From assembly GCF_001861355.1 (NCBI RefSeq), contig NZ_MASN01000018.1, positions 331,836 to 395,835 on the forward strand: a stretch of 64,000 bases of DNA, written 5' to 3'. The stretch is from Natrialba sp. SSL1 (GTDB lineage: Archaea > Halobacteriota > Halobacteria > Halobacteriales > Natrialbaceae). The first letter of the stretch is position 1, and each line of letters starts with the position of its first letter. The notes below the pieces were generated by a model. The model did not search any database, was not told the DNA's origin, and saw only the letters and a program-made list of their open reading frames with translations. Positions 17,099 through 25,933 of this stretch are shown piece by piece. The position numbers were made by a program, and so were the translations under genes.

Positions 17099-17182
17099 CA
17101 GGGAGTACGCGATGGGACGCAGACCACCCAGACGGACACAGTGTCAGCCGCAGGACACGGAGTTTATACGCCGACCACGGCA

Positions 17183-17674
17183 ATGTCCTCGTATGAGCGC
17201 GCCACTCCCGAATGGAACCGGAACTGGGATCAGAACCGGAACCAGAATGCGACGGGTGATGCGATGACCGCCGCCAGCGGCAACGGCGACGACATGACCC
17301 CCGAGGAGTACGAGGAACTCGCCATCGCACTCGAGGACCTGATCAAAGAACTGCGCGACGAGCCGATCAAGGACTCCCGACTCGAGGGACTGTTCGACGA
17401 GGCGACAACGAGCGATCCGCGCATCTGGAACACGGTGACGGCGTTCATCGATGTCGAAGACGGTGAGGCGGTCGTCACCGACGAGTCGAAGCTGGCACAG
17501 GGGAAGTGGGCCCCGGAGATCGTCGCGGGCTGTGATACGATGGTGACGATCGACATCCAGCGCGGGCTGATGCCGGACGATTTCAAGTATCTCGTCGGCA
17601 AGAAACTGAGCGAGCAGGCTGAGGAGTTCAGAGAGCAGGCAGCAGACGAAAGCGAGAGTTCGGATTCACAGTAG
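17183..17674 (+). CDS. Conserved haloarchaeal protein of unknown function
   Basis: The conserved-looking body is DDMTPEEYEELAIALEDLIK through VGKKLSEQAEEFREQAADE, an acidic alpha/beta protein with IWNTVTAFIDVEDGEAVVTD and CDTMVTIDIQRGLMPDDFKY. I do not recognise a characterised family. The start is unsure: ATG 17183 adds an Asn/Arg-rich leader, and ATG 17264 would begin at MTAASGNGDD. The TATA box (tttata, 17163-17168) predicts transcription from about 17193, after the first ATG, which favours 17264. It ends just before a 22-bp tandem array. Confidence 0.65.
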   Translation: MSSYERATPEWNRNWDQNRNQNATGDAMTAASGNGDDMTPEEYEELAIALEDLIKELRDEPIKDSRLEGLFDEATTSDPRIWNTVTAFIDVEDGEAVVTDESKLAQGKWAPEIVAGCDTMVTIDIQRGLMPDDFKYLVGKKLSEQAEEFREQAADESESSDSQ

Positions 17675-17686
17675 TACCGGAGCACC

Positions 17687-17752
17687 GTCGGTGCAGCGCT
17701 GGCGTAGCGTCGGTGCAGCGCTGGCGTAGCGTCGGTATAGCGCTGACATCGC
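17687..17752. repeat. 22-bp tandem repeat, about three copies
   Basis: Two identical 22-mers (17687-17708 and 17709-17730, beginning gtcggtgcagcgctgg) are followed by a degenerate third copy (17731-17752, five mismatches). Each unit contains the palindrome agcgct. The array starts 12 bp after the preceding stop codon. Confidence 0.8.
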
Positions 17753-17893
17753 AGGAACAACACTGCAAACCGACCACGTACTCGAATTCTCGAATTCGAA
17801 GATTTGGCGATCCCCGGCTAGTCAGTGTGACGTTCCGAATTTTCAGTGTCACCCTCACTATAGCTTTTTCTGCAAGGCAACCGAAGCGAACCC

Positions 17894-18034
17894 ATGCGCC
17901 TCTCCACGAAAGTACTCATCGTCGGGCTACTCCTGATCGTGATCCCGATTCCGGTCCTCCCGCCGTTTGTTGGGGCGATCATCGGTTTCGGCGTCCTGCT
18001 TCTGGGGCTGTTCCTCCGGTTCATGGACCTGTGA
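17894..18034 (+). CDS. 46-aa hydrophobic membrane protein
   Basis: The frame begins MRLSTKVLIVGLLLIVIPIP and continues VLPPFVGAIIGFGVLLLGLF, ending in a short tail RFMDL. It encodes two hydrophobic helices joined by a Pro-Pro turn. A ctatag TATA-like element near 17858 lies about 35 nt upstream. Third positions are almost all G/C, as in real genes here. The gene is convergent with the JAMM protease gene 24 bp away. I recognise no function; short hairpin membrane proteins like this are recurrent in haloarchaea. Confidence 0.65.
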   Translation: MRLSTKVLIVGLLLIVIPIPVLPPFVGAIIGFGVLLLGLFLRFMDL

Positions 18035-18057
18035 GGGCGGTTGGAAACGAACCGTGC

Positions 18058-18552
18058 TCAGGAAATTATTCGCTCGCGTTTGAACTGTCCGCCGGACTCA
18101 CCGTCCACAGAATCGTCCGACCGCCACCGCCACGACCCCACCGCAAACGGCTCGAGTGAAACGATCACGTAGGAACGATCCGGCCAGGTCGCCGCCTCGA
18201 CGTCCGTTTCGCTCGGTCGCGCCGGCCCGTTCGGATGCGAGTGATAGAACCCGACGATTTCCTCGCCCGCCGCCTCGAGTCGCTCGAAGCACTCGAGTTG
18301 CTCCTCGGGATCGATCCGGTAGCGCGTCCGCGGGGTGTCGGCGACGTTGGTCGCGGGGTAGGCGGAGGCGACCTGACTTCGGTCTGCGTCGAACGTGCCG
18401 CCGAGGATCCCACAGATTTCTTCGGGTGTGCCGGTGCGAGCGCGCTCGCAGAGCTGTGTTCGGATTTCGTCGGGGAGGACGAGCGTCGGGTCGTCCCCGT
18501 CGGTGGCTGCTTCGCTGAGAGGGCGAGCGTCGGTGTTCGACTCTCGGGTCAC
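18058..18552 (-). CDS. JAMM-domain metalloprotease (desampylase-like)
   Basis: This 164-residue Mov34/MPN+ protein has the full JAMM zinc set: Glu45 in TPEEICGILGG, H104-S-H106-P, Ser114 and Asp117 (HSHPNGPARPSETD). Haloarchaeal members such as HvJAMM1 remove ubiquitin-like SAMP modifiers from proteins and also act on SAMP conjugates formed in sulfur transfer. Its ATG overlaps the stop of the cobalamin-binding-protein gene (ATGA, 18549-18552), so the two are translated from one mRNA. The first 22 residues are a polar extension before the fold. Confidence 0.9.
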   Translation of the reverse strand: MTRESNTDARPLSEAATDGDDPTLVLPDEIRTQLCERARTGTPEEICGILGGTFDADRSQVASAYPATNVADTPRTRYRIDPEEQLECFERLEAAGEEIVGFYHSHPNGPARPSETDVEAATWPDRSYVIVSLEPFAVGSWRWRSDDSVDGESGGQFKRERIIS

Positions 18553-19529
18553 GACTCCACCTGTAGTGCTGCTCGATCCGTCTCGAGTGCGTCGAGCGGG
18601 ACGACGAACTCGTCTGCTGGCGCTGGGTCGGACGAATCACCGAACAGTTCCGGCCGAATGACCGGTGCGAGCGCCTCCAGCGTGTCGACCAGTCGCGGCC
18701 CAGGGCGGTTCAGATAGTGGTTCCCGTCCATCGCCCAGACGCGGTCGTTCTGAACCGCAGTCAACTCGTCCCAGCCCTCGCGCTCGGAGAGGTCCCCGAC
18801 GTTTGCTGCTGTCTGGTCCAGTCCGAAGCCACAGGGTGCCATGACGATGCACTCCGGATCGTACTCGCGTATTTCGTCCCACTCGCGCGGGCGGGAGCGC
18901 TCGCCGACGGCCGCCAGACCGTACTCGCCGCCAGCCCAGTCGACGAGTTCGGCGGTCCAGTGGCCGGCAACCATGACGGGGTCGGTCCAGTCGAAGATGG
19001 CGACTCGCGGGCGTTCCTGCGGGGTGCAGTCCCGGGTGCGCTCTCGAACGCGGTCGATCCGGGACTCGAGTTCGGCTCGCACCTCGGCGGCGCGTTCCTC
19101 GCGGCCCACGGCGCGGCCAATGCGCTCGAGATCCGAGAACACGTCCGCCATGCTGTGCGGGTCAGTTGTCAGCAGGTCGGGGTTGGCCGGGATGGACTCG
19201 AGTGCGTCCGCGATGGCGATGTCGTCGATGGCGCAGACGTCGCACATCCCCTGCGTGATGACGAGATTGGGGTCGAGAGCGGCGAGCGTGTCGGTGTCGA
19301 TGTCGTAGACGCCGGTTCCGGTGGCGTCGCTCTCGTCGTTTCCAGCCGCGTCGAGCACCTGCTGGTCGATTTCGCCGCTGGAGCCGTCGGTGTCGATGCG
19401 TGACTGGGTTATCGACGGGACCGATTCGACCCGCGGCGGCCAGTCACACTCGTGGGAGACGCCGGCGGGCTCGAGTCCGAGCGCGACGACCAGTTCGGTC
19501 GCCGAGGGGAGCGTCGTGACGATTTGCAT
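18549..19529 (-). CDS. Cobalamin-binding protein, BtuF-like
   Basis: This 326-residue protein has the type III periplasmic-binding fold: VTTLPSATELVVALGLEPAG at residues 4-23, SHECDWPP, LDPNLVITQGMCDVCAID around 110, and the later VWAMDGNHYLNRPGPRLVDT. These match archaeal BtuF/cobalamin ABC binding proteins. Oddly, the N-terminus has no signal peptide or lipobox: translation starts directly on the first beta-strand, so it would be cytosolic unless the start is wrong, and there is no in-frame extension with a Tat motif. No BtuC/BtuD genes are adjacent; instead it is coupled to the JAMM protease. Confidence 0.82.
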   Translation of the reverse strand: MQIVTTLPSATELVVALGLEPAGVSHECDWPPRVESVPSITQSRIDTDGSSGEIDQQVLDAAGNDESDATGTGVYDIDTDTLAALDPNLVITQGMCDVCAIDDIAIADALESIPANPDLLTTDPHSMADVFSDLERIGRAVGREERAAEVRAELESRIDRVRERTRDCTPQERPRVAIFDWTDPVMVAGHWTAELVDWAGGEYGLAAVGERSRPREWDEIREYDPECIVMAPCGFGLDQTAANVGDLSEREGWDELTAVQNDRVWAMDGNHYLNRPGPRLVDTLEALAPVIRPELFGDSSDPAPADEFVVPLDALETDRAALQVES

Positions 19530-19640
19530 GGCTGGTCGTACACAGCGCGTGAGTAAAAACAGCGGCCCCGGTGAGCAGGATAGCAGTCTGTGTTCCGAGA
19601 CCGTGTTCCGTTCTCGGGGACAGAGGGAATCGGACAGCAG

Positions 19641-20318
19641 TTAGCGTTCGTTACCGGTGTCGTACCTGTCAGTGTCGGGTTCGTCGTCTGAGCTGCCCGA
19701 GTCGTCAAACCCGTCAGATCCGTCGAAGCCATCGGACTCGCCATCGTCCGTTCCGAACTCCTCGTCCTCATCCTCGTCGAACTCGTCGAACTCCGTGTCC
19801 ACGATCGAGTCGTCCGTCTCGAAATCAGCATCCGTCGTCCGGTCGTCGGTATCGAACTCGTCGCCAGTATCGGCCGCTCGGTCATCGACATCGAACTCGT
19901 CCGTCTCGAGTTCCTCCCCATCCGCGACGATGCTTCCATCCCGAATCTCGATCGTGACGCCGTCTTGGGTCTGTGTCTGGCCGAGCAGCGAACTCGTCGC
20001 GGACTCGACCTCCTGGTTCACCGACCACGCGAATCTGAGGACGGACTCGAGTTCGGTGCCAGCCTGACGGGCACGGCGGTCACTCGAGAGTTCGCCGAGA
20101 CTGGTCGCGCTCTCGGGGTGGAGATACTGGATCGGGTGGTCGTTCGGGACTTCGTGGAGGTCGACGTTGAACGACCAGAGGTACGGCAGCGCCTGAATCG
20201 CGTACCCCTTCGGCTTCGGTGCGCGGCGGCCGGCGGTGGACATGAGCGTTGCAATCGCCGTGGTCCCCGCGTCAGTGTCGTAGTAGACGCCGGGAAGGCC
20301 CGGAATGGAGAGTCGCAT
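19641..20318 (-). CDS. Conserved haloarchaeal protein with long acidic tail
   Basis: The 225-residue product starts MRLSIPGLPGVYYDTDAGTT and has a folded-looking first half (KGYAIQALPYLWSFNVDLHE, TELESVLRFAWSVNQEVES). From about residue 150 it is almost only Asp/Glu/Ser/Gly, an extreme acidic tail. The ATG at 20318 is preferred over one at 20402 because the intervening codons lack haloarchaeal character. I do not recognise the family. It lies 111 bp after the cobalamin-binding-protein start on the same strand and 119 bp before the PLD-like gene. Confidence 0.7.
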   Translation of the reverse strand: MRLSIPGLPGVYYDTDAGTTAIATLMSTAGRRAPKPKGYAIQALPYLWSFNVDLHEVPNDHPIQYLHPESATSLGELSSDRRARQAGTELESVLRFAWSVNQEVESATSSLLGQTQTQDGVTIEIRDGSIVADGEELETDEFDVDDRAADTGDEFDTDDRTTDADFETDDSIVDTEFDEFDEDEDEEFGTDDGESDGFDGSDGFDDSGSSDDEPDTDRYDTGNER

Positions 20319-20437
20319 ACCGGACCGTGGGGTTCGTCCGGGGTGAGTGTAGGCCTGGCAGTGCCAGCCCGCTTTTATATCCCCGCGCACGGCCAGCCAC
20401 AACGGATCGGAACTCGAGCAGAGCCAGCGAACCGCTT

Positions 20438-21085
20438 TCAGGCGAACGCGTTCGAGAGCACCAGCCAGAGGATAACCATCCCGACCACGTACGGCGTTCG
20501 GTGGCCGAACACGGCGCGAGTTGGCAGGAGTTTACCCTTGTTGAGCCAGTTGACGGCCGTCTTGGCCATCATCACTGGTTTGAAGAGATCACGACGGCGA
20601 ACGGGGTCACAGACCGCGAGCAGGTCGTCGATCCACGCTCGGAACGGTTCGATACGCCCATCCTGCATCGACTCACCCTCGACGTAGGCGCTCAGTTCGA
20701 GGTTCTGCTCGAAGGCGACCTGCGTCAGGTTCGCCGAGCCGACGATTGCAGCCGGGTTCTCGCCCTCTCGGAGGTAGAGCTTCGCGTGCAGGAAGCCGTC
20801 AGGGTACTTGTAGAGGCTGATCTGCTCGTTCTCGTCGAGTTCCCGCAGGTCGCGTGCGATCGTCGCGGAGAACTGGTCCGCGGCCGCGCCGACGACGATC
20901 ACGAGTTCGTTCGTCTGCTCCCGCGAAAGGAACGCCTCGATATCGGGTCGCATCACGCGGTAGGCGTTGTACGTAAAGAAGCCAGTGACGAGGTAGATCG
21001 TCCCATCGTCCTCGAACAGCCGCGTTACCTGCTCCTCGACGTTCCGGTCACCCCAGCGGTTGTTGACGAGTTCGATGTCGGTCAT
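20438..21085 (-). CDS. Phospholipase D-like domain protein
   Basis: This 215-residue protein carries a single HKD-type motif, H100-A-K102-LYLREGENPAAIVGSAN, with the preceding VGAAADQF segment typical of the PLD fold. One HKD per chain implies a homodimer active site, as in Nuc-type endonucleases and NgoFVII-like restriction proteins. The C-terminus (YVVGMVILWLVLSNAFA) is a membrane anchor, which is unusual for nucleases and suggests a membrane-tethered enzyme. The ATG at 21085 is favoured over an upstream one at 21181 by codon character. Substrate, DNA or lipid, is open. Confidence 0.8.
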   Translation of the reverse strand: MTDIELVNNRWGDRNVEEQVTRLFEDDGTIYLVTGFFTYNAYRVMRPDIEAFLSREQTNELVIVVGAAADQFSATIARDLRELDENEQISLYKYPDGFLHAKLYLREGENPAAIVGSANLTQVAFEQNLELSAYVEGESMQDGRIEPFRAWIDDLLAVCDPVRRRDLFKPVMMAKTAVNWLNKGKLLPTRAVFGHRTPYVVGMVILWLVLSNAFA

Positions 21086-21235
21086 TTTCGTTCCTCTTCG
21101 ATCACTCACAGAATCGGACGAGTATCGGTATATGCTTTCCGTCATTCCCGGCGTTTCAGCTCCCATGGGCGCTGTGTGCACACAACACGGTACCTGGAGA
21201 ATCAGATCGCCAAGTCGCGAGCGCCGTCCGACTGC

Positions 21236-21841
21236 TCACCCAGTCACGTACCGCTCCGGAACGTACCGACGGACCCGCGCCGGCAAGAATTGAACACCCC
21301 ACCGCGCGACGCACTCGAGTCGCTTTCTGGCTAGCGTGTAGACGACCGACACGCCGAGCAGGGCGACAGTCAGCAGTTGCCAGCGCCACTCGAGTATCGC
21401 CGCTGACGGAACGGCGAGACCGACAGCGAGTGCGAGGTCCTCGGGCGCGCCGTCGTACCGGATCCATCGTCTGGGTGGAATCCATCGACCGCGATAGTGG
21501 TCGTAGACGGAGCGCTCGGAACGGTTGTGCCAGGGGCGAGCGCCGAGTCCGCAGCAGACGATGTCGCCGGCGTTGTGGAGGGCGGCAGCGAGGAGGAACG
21601 CGAGGGTGGCGAGCGTCGCAGGCGTCGGTACAGCGAGTGCGAGTACGAGCGCAACGCCGGCCGCAACGGTGCCGTACGTCGGGAGGTGGAGGGTCTTCCG
21701 GTGTGTCGCGAACACGTCGAAGTCGGGGGCGATACCACCGACAACGCCCGCCGCGAGCACAGCCGTGGCGTGCTCGGGGGCGAGCACTGCCAGCGGGAGG
21801 GCAACGAGGAGACCGACGAGCGCGTGCGTCGTCACCATCAT
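21236..21841 (-). CDS. Membrane-bound metal-dependent hydrolase-like protein (YdjM/DUF457 type)
   Basis: This 201-residue membrane protein begins MMVTTHALVGLLVALPLAVL and continues AAGVVGGIAPDFDVFATHRK, the His...Asp-x-Asp arrangement of the YdjM/LexA-regulated membrane hydrolase family. Several further helices follow, then a basic C-terminus (ARWGVQFLPARVRRYVPERY). The role of the family is unproven. The start is the first of two adjacent ATGs at 21841. The gene lies between the PLD-like gene and the first M32 carboxypeptidase, all on the minus strand. Confidence 0.75.
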   Translation of the reverse strand: MMVTTHALVGLLVALPLAVLAPEHATAVLAAGVVGGIAPDFDVFATHRKTLHLPTYGTVAAGVALVLALAVPTPATLATLAFLLAAALHNAGDIVCCGLGARPWHNRSERSVYDHYRGRWIPPRRWIRYDGAPEDLALAVGLAVPSAAILEWRWQLLTVALLGVSVVYTLARKRLECVARWGVQFLPARVRRYVPERYVTG

Positions 21842-21957
21842 CGGGGCACACTGGTAGGATAAGAACGATGATAAAGTCGCGGCTGGCACGCGAGCGGGCT
21901 GGCAAGCGGGCGAGGCGACGGAAAAGCGGGCGAGACGGCGGGAAACGGTGGGCAGTC

Positions 21958-23487
21958 TCAATAGCCGTCCAGACCGTACAGTTCGCCGTACTTCGACTCG
22001 ACATAGTCGAGGAAGTAGTCGGCGGTGAGCGGTTCGCCCGTCGCGACCTCGATCAGTTCTTCGGTCGGATAGCGCTGGCCGTAGCGGTGGATATGGTCGG
22101 TCATCCACTCCCAGAGGGGCTCGAACTCGCCCTCGCGGATCAGGCCATCGACATCCAGATCCTCCCGAATCGCGGCGTCGAGCTGGGCGGCCAGCACGCT
22201 GCCGACGGTGTAGCCCTGGAAGGCTGCGAAGCTAGCGGACCAGTGGGTATCCTGCAGACAGCCGTCGGTGTCGGTCTCGGGGACGACGCCGAGATAGTCG
22301 TCCATCTTCTCGTTCCAGACGCGCGGGATCTCGGAGACGTCGAGGTCGCCCTCGACGAACGCCCGGTCGATCTCACACCGGAGGATGATGTGGAGGTGGT
22401 AGGTGAGTTCGTCCGCCTCGACGCGGATCAGGTTCTCCGGGTAGATCCGGTTCACTGCGGCGTAGGCTTCGTCGACGGTGACGTCTTCGAGATGCGGGAA
22501 GTGTTCTTTCATCGTCGGCAGGAAGAACTCCCAGAACGGCTTCGTGCGGCCGACGTGGTTCTCCCAGAAGCGCGACTGCGACTCGTGGACGCCCGAGGAG
22601 AGCGACTCACCCAGCGGATTCCCGTACTCTCCCTTCGGCAGGCCGAGCTGGTAGGTCGCGTGGCCGAACTCGTGAATCGTCGCCATCAGCGCGTCGGTCG
22701 GATCGTGTTCCCGGAAGCGGGTCGTGATTCGGGCGTCGAACTGGTTGCCCGCCATGAACGGGTGTGGCGCAGTGTCGAGCCGGCCGTGCTCCTCGGGGTA
22801 GCCGAGCAGGTCCACGACCTCCTGCGAGAGCGCCATCTGGTCGTCCTCCTCGTAGGTGTGGCCCCTGAACACCGACGGCAGCTCGCGACCGTCGGTTTTG
22901 ATCTCCTCGATTAGCGGGACGAGTCCCTCACGAAGTTCGTCGAAAATTCCCTCGACCGTCTCGAGTGGCAGGTACGGAAGCCGATCCTCGTAGAGCACCC
23001 GATAGGGATTCGCGTCGGGGTCGATGGCGGCTGCGCGCTCGCGGTGAAGGTCGATCAGTTCCTCGAGATTCGGTGCGAAGTGTGCGAAGTCGTCCTCGGC
23101 CTTGGCCTCCTGCCAGACCTGCTGGGTTTCGGCCTGGTGGGACGCAACTCGTTCGACCAGTTCGGCCGGCATGTCAGCAGCGCGGTCGTACTGGCGGCGA
23201 AGCTCGCGGACGACGGCAGCCTGCTCGTCAGTCAGTTCGGCGGACTCGAGTCCGCCCAGCCACGCCCCGACATCGTCGTCGACGAGCAGTTCGTGGCTGA
23301 GCCCCGAGAGAGTCGAGAGCTGGCCGGCTCGGGCGGGTGTCCCGCCCTCGGGCATCATCACGCGCTGGTCCCAGCCGAGCGCCATCGAGGCCATGTGGAC
23401 GTTCGAGAGCTTTTCCGATCGCTCGAGGAGGTCGTGGTACGCCTCGGGTGCGTCCGCCGTATCGTGTGAATCGTCCGCAGTTGACAT
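21958..23487 (-). CDS. Carboxypeptidase M32 (Taq-type), copy 1
   Basis: This 509-residue metallocarboxypeptidase trims C-terminal residues from peptides in the cytosol. The zinc motif HEFGH is at residues 272-276; other family marks are MALGWDQRVMMPEGGTPARA near the start, GVHESQSRFWENHVGR, and TYHLHIILRCEIDRAF. Start ATG at 23487 (MSTADDSHDT) is chosen over an ATG 24 nt further out on TATA and composition grounds. A paralogue follows immediately upstream (23610-25187) in the same orientation. Confidence 0.94.
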   Translation of the reverse strand: MSTADDSHDTADAPEAYHDLLERSEKLSNVHMASMALGWDQRVMMPEGGTPARAGQLSTLSGLSHELLVDDDVGAWLGGLESAELTDEQAAVVRELRRQYDRAADMPAELVERVASHQAETQQVWQEAKAEDDFAHFAPNLEELIDLHRERAAAIDPDANPYRVLYEDRLPYLPLETVEGIFDELREGLVPLIEEIKTDGRELPSVFRGHTYEEDDQMALSQEVVDLLGYPEEHGRLDTAPHPFMAGNQFDARITTRFREHDPTDALMATIHEFGHATYQLGLPKGEYGNPLGESLSSGVHESQSRFWENHVGRTKPFWEFFLPTMKEHFPHLEDVTVDEAYAAVNRIYPENLIRVEADELTYHLHIILRCEIDRAFVEGDLDVSEIPRVWNEKMDDYLGVVPETDTDGCLQDTHWSASFAAFQGYTVGSVLAAQLDAAIREDLDVDGLIREGEFEPLWEWMTDHIHRYGQRYPTEELIEVATGEPLTADYFLDYVESKYGELYGLDGY

Positions 23488-23609
23488 GTTCCGTCTCGAC
23501 GGACAGAGCAAGCGCTACTAAATCCTCGGGAAGGGGCGATCGAGACGACCGGCAGCTGTAGGCTGCTAAAATAGCAGCAAACGAATCTGTGGGCTCGAGA
23601 CGGGCGGCC

Positions 23610-25187
23610 TCAGTAGTCGTCCAGGTCGTACAGTTCGCCGTACTTCGATTTAGCGTACTCGAGGAAGTAGTCCGCCGTGAACGCCTCGCCGGTGGCGTCC
23701 TCGATCAGATCGGGCGTCGTGTAGCGCTTGCCGTGCTGGTGAATGTTCTCCCGGAGCCAGCCGTTGAGCTCCTCGAACTCGCCCTCGCGGATCTGGTCGT
23801 CGAACGCGCCTCGCGGCTCGTCGCCGCTCGGCGCTTCCGAGGCGCTCGCCTCGCTCCCTAACTCGTCCTCGGCCGCAGCGTAGAGCTGCGCGGCGAGCAC
23901 GGAACCGAGCGAGTACGTCGGGAAGTAGCCGAAGGAACCGTGCGACCAGTGGATGTCTTGCAGGCAGCCCTCCGCGTCCGTTTCGGGGCGGACGCCGAGG
24001 TACTCCTCGTACTTGTCGTTCCAGACTTCGGGGACGTCTTCGACCGCGAGGTCGCCCGAGATGAGTTCGCGCTCGATTTCGAACCGGATCACGATGTGGA
24101 GGTGGTAGGTGAGTTCGTCCGCCTCGACCCGGATCAGGTTGTCGTCGTACACCTGATTCGCAGCCTCGTAGGCCGCCTCGGGAGAGACATCCGCGAGTTC
24201 GTCGAAGCGCTCACGAGCGATCGGCAGGAAGTGCTCCCAGAACGGCCGCGAACGACCGACGTGGTTCTCCCACAGGCGGGACTGGGACTCGTGGACGGTG
24301 AGATCCCGCGACTCACCCAGCGGCGTCCCGTAGTGCTCGTCCGGCAGTCCCAGCGTGTAGTTCGCGTGCCCGAACTCGTGGATGACGGACGTGATCGAAC
24401 CCAGCAGGTCATCCTCCTCGAATCGCGTCGTGACGCGCGCGTCGTACTGCGTCCCCGAGGAGAACGGGTGCGGTGCCGTATCGAGACGGCCGCGCGACCA
24501 GTCGTACTCGAGTGAGTCGAGCACGTCGCGGGCGAGCGCTTCCTGGTCGTCGTCGTCGAATTCGCCCGCAAAGGCGTCAGTCTCGATGTCGGCGTCGCTC
24601 TCTTGAATCGCGTCGATCAGTGGAACGAGTTCGTCGCGCAAGCGTTCGAGCACGCGCTCTGCGGTTTCGAGGTCGAGGTACGGCTCGTAGTCCGCAAAGA
24701 GAACTTCGTAGGGGTCCGCGTCGGGATCGATGTGGTTCGCGTACTCGCGTTTGAGTTCGACCAGCTTCTCGAGTGTCGGCGCGAAGGCCTCGAAGTCGTC
24801 TTCTTCCTTGGCCTGCATCCACTTCGGGTGGGCGTTCGCGGTCGTCTCGGAGATTTCCTCGACGAGTTCCTGCGGGACGCTGGTTTCGCGGTCGTAACGC
24901 CGGCGAATCTCGCGGACGGCGGCGGCCTGCTGTCCGTCGAGGTCGCTGTCCTCGAGTTCCGCCAGTAGCTCACCGGTCTCGTCGGCGGTCAGCAGTTCGT
25001 GGCTGATCGACGAGAGCGTCGAGAGCTGCTTCGCTCGGGCTGGCGTCCCCTCCTCGGGCATGACGACTTCCTGGTCCCACCGCAGGACGCCGCCGGCGTT
25101 CGCGACGTTCGCGATGCGTTCGATGCGCGTTTCGAACTCGTCGTAGGTCGATCCCTCCCCGTCGGGCTGGGTCTGATCGGCTGACAT
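23610..25187 (-). CDS. Carboxypeptidase M32 (Taq-type), copy 2
   Basis: This 525-residue paralogue of the neighbouring gene has HEFGH at residues 270-274, VLRWDQEVVMPEEGTPARAK near the start and TYHLHIVIRFEIERELI later. The two copies align along their full length and end in the same kind of peptide (YGELYDLDDY versus YGELYGLDGY). Copy 2 has an extra acidic insertion about 75-110 residues from the C-terminus (EDELGSEASASEAPSGDEP). The 122-bp spacer between copies contains no other gene. This tandem pair probably arose by duplication, with possible divergence of peptide preference. Confidence 0.94.
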   Translation of the reverse strand: MSADQTQPDGEGSTYDEFETRIERIANVANAGGVLRWDQEVVMPEEGTPARAKQLSTLSSISHELLTADETGELLAELEDSDLDGQQAAAVREIRRRYDRETSVPQELVEEISETTANAHPKWMQAKEEDDFEAFAPTLEKLVELKREYANHIDPDADPYEVLFADYEPYLDLETAERVLERLRDELVPLIDAIQESDADIETDAFAGEFDDDDQEALARDVLDSLEYDWSRGRLDTAPHPFSSGTQYDARVTTRFEEDDLLGSITSVIHEFGHANYTLGLPDEHYGTPLGESRDLTVHESQSRLWENHVGRSRPFWEHFLPIARERFDELADVSPEAAYEAANQVYDDNLIRVEADELTYHLHIVIRFEIERELISGDLAVEDVPEVWNDKYEEYLGVRPETDAEGCLQDIHWSHGSFGYFPTYSLGSVLAAQLYAAAEDELGSEASASEAPSGDEPRGAFDDQIREGEFEELNGWLRENIHQHGKRYTTPDLIEDATGEAFTADYFLEYAKSKYGELYDLDDY

Positions 25188-25509
25188 ATTAGCCGATAAC
25201 GTGGGTACTGGTATCAACCTCGTGGTTCCGGAACCCGCTGTCGGCGAGCCACGATGGGCGTGATGGCCGACAGGTTATCAGCGATCCGTCAACGATCTGT
25301 CGGCAGTCCATCGGTAGTCCGTCAGTGATCCGCCTGCGGCCCGTCGGCGATTCACCAGCGACGCAGCCACGTCTGTCAGCATCGGTACTGATCGTGAATC
25401 CGCGCTGTCGGTCGAGAGAGTGCGTCCGGACGACGATACGTGGGACCGGTGATACACGGATGGAACGTGCAAGCCGCAGGCTGTTCGCGTTCGCTGTTGT
25501 GTCACGGGT
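25188..25509. other. Intergenic region with short quasi-repeats
   Basis: No gene is supported in these 322 bp. Between about 25270 and 25350 short related words recur (gatccgtc, gatctgtc, agtccatc, agtccgtc, gatccgcc, gcccgtc), giving a loose 12-14 bp periodicity. The divergent promoters of the M32 gene and the membrane protein should lie here, but no strong TATA box stands out. Confidence 0.45.
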
Positions 25510-25866
25510 ATGGTCGTCGCATCAGCCGTCGTCTTCGTCGTCAGCCTGCTCATCGGCGCACTGGGAATCTACGTCGGCGCGCGAATCATCGTCGGCGAGC
25601 GCAGCTTCGATCACGCGATCGTCACTGCCCTGTTCGGCGCGATAATATGGGCAGTCGTCGGCTATCTGGTCGGCTGGATCCCGCTCGTCGGCCCACTCCT
25701 CGCATTGCTCGCGTACATCGCGGTGATCAACTTCCGGTATCCCGCCGACTGGACTGCCGCGGCAATGATCGGCCTGGTCGCGTGGGTCACCGTCCTGATC
25801 GTGCTCTACGCCCTCGCCGCACTCGGCCTCACCGGCTTCGAGGCGGTTGGTGTGCCGGGCGTCTAA
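25510..25866 (+). CDS. 118-aa integral membrane protein
   Basis: The product is nearly all membrane helices: VVASAVVFVVSLLIGALGIY, HAIVTALFGAIIWAVVGYLV, PLVGPLLALLAYIAVI and AAMIGLVAWVTVLIVLYALA, i.e. four predicted segments with short loops. Charged residues are few. It is a haloarchaeal conserved-type hypothetical; I cannot assign a function. It is convergent with the M20 peptidase gene (68 bp apart). Confidence 0.75.
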   Translation: MVVASAVVFVVSLLIGALGIYVGARIIVGERSFDHAIVTALFGAIIWAVVGYLVGWIPLVGPLLALLAYIAVINFRYPADWTAAAMIGLVAWVTVLIVLYALAALGLTGFEAVGVPGV

Positions 25867-25933
25867 CAGCGCTGGTCGCGGCACGTTTGCTGACTGTGGT
25901 CTCCTTCGTCAGGGACGCTGCTCAGCCACCCCA

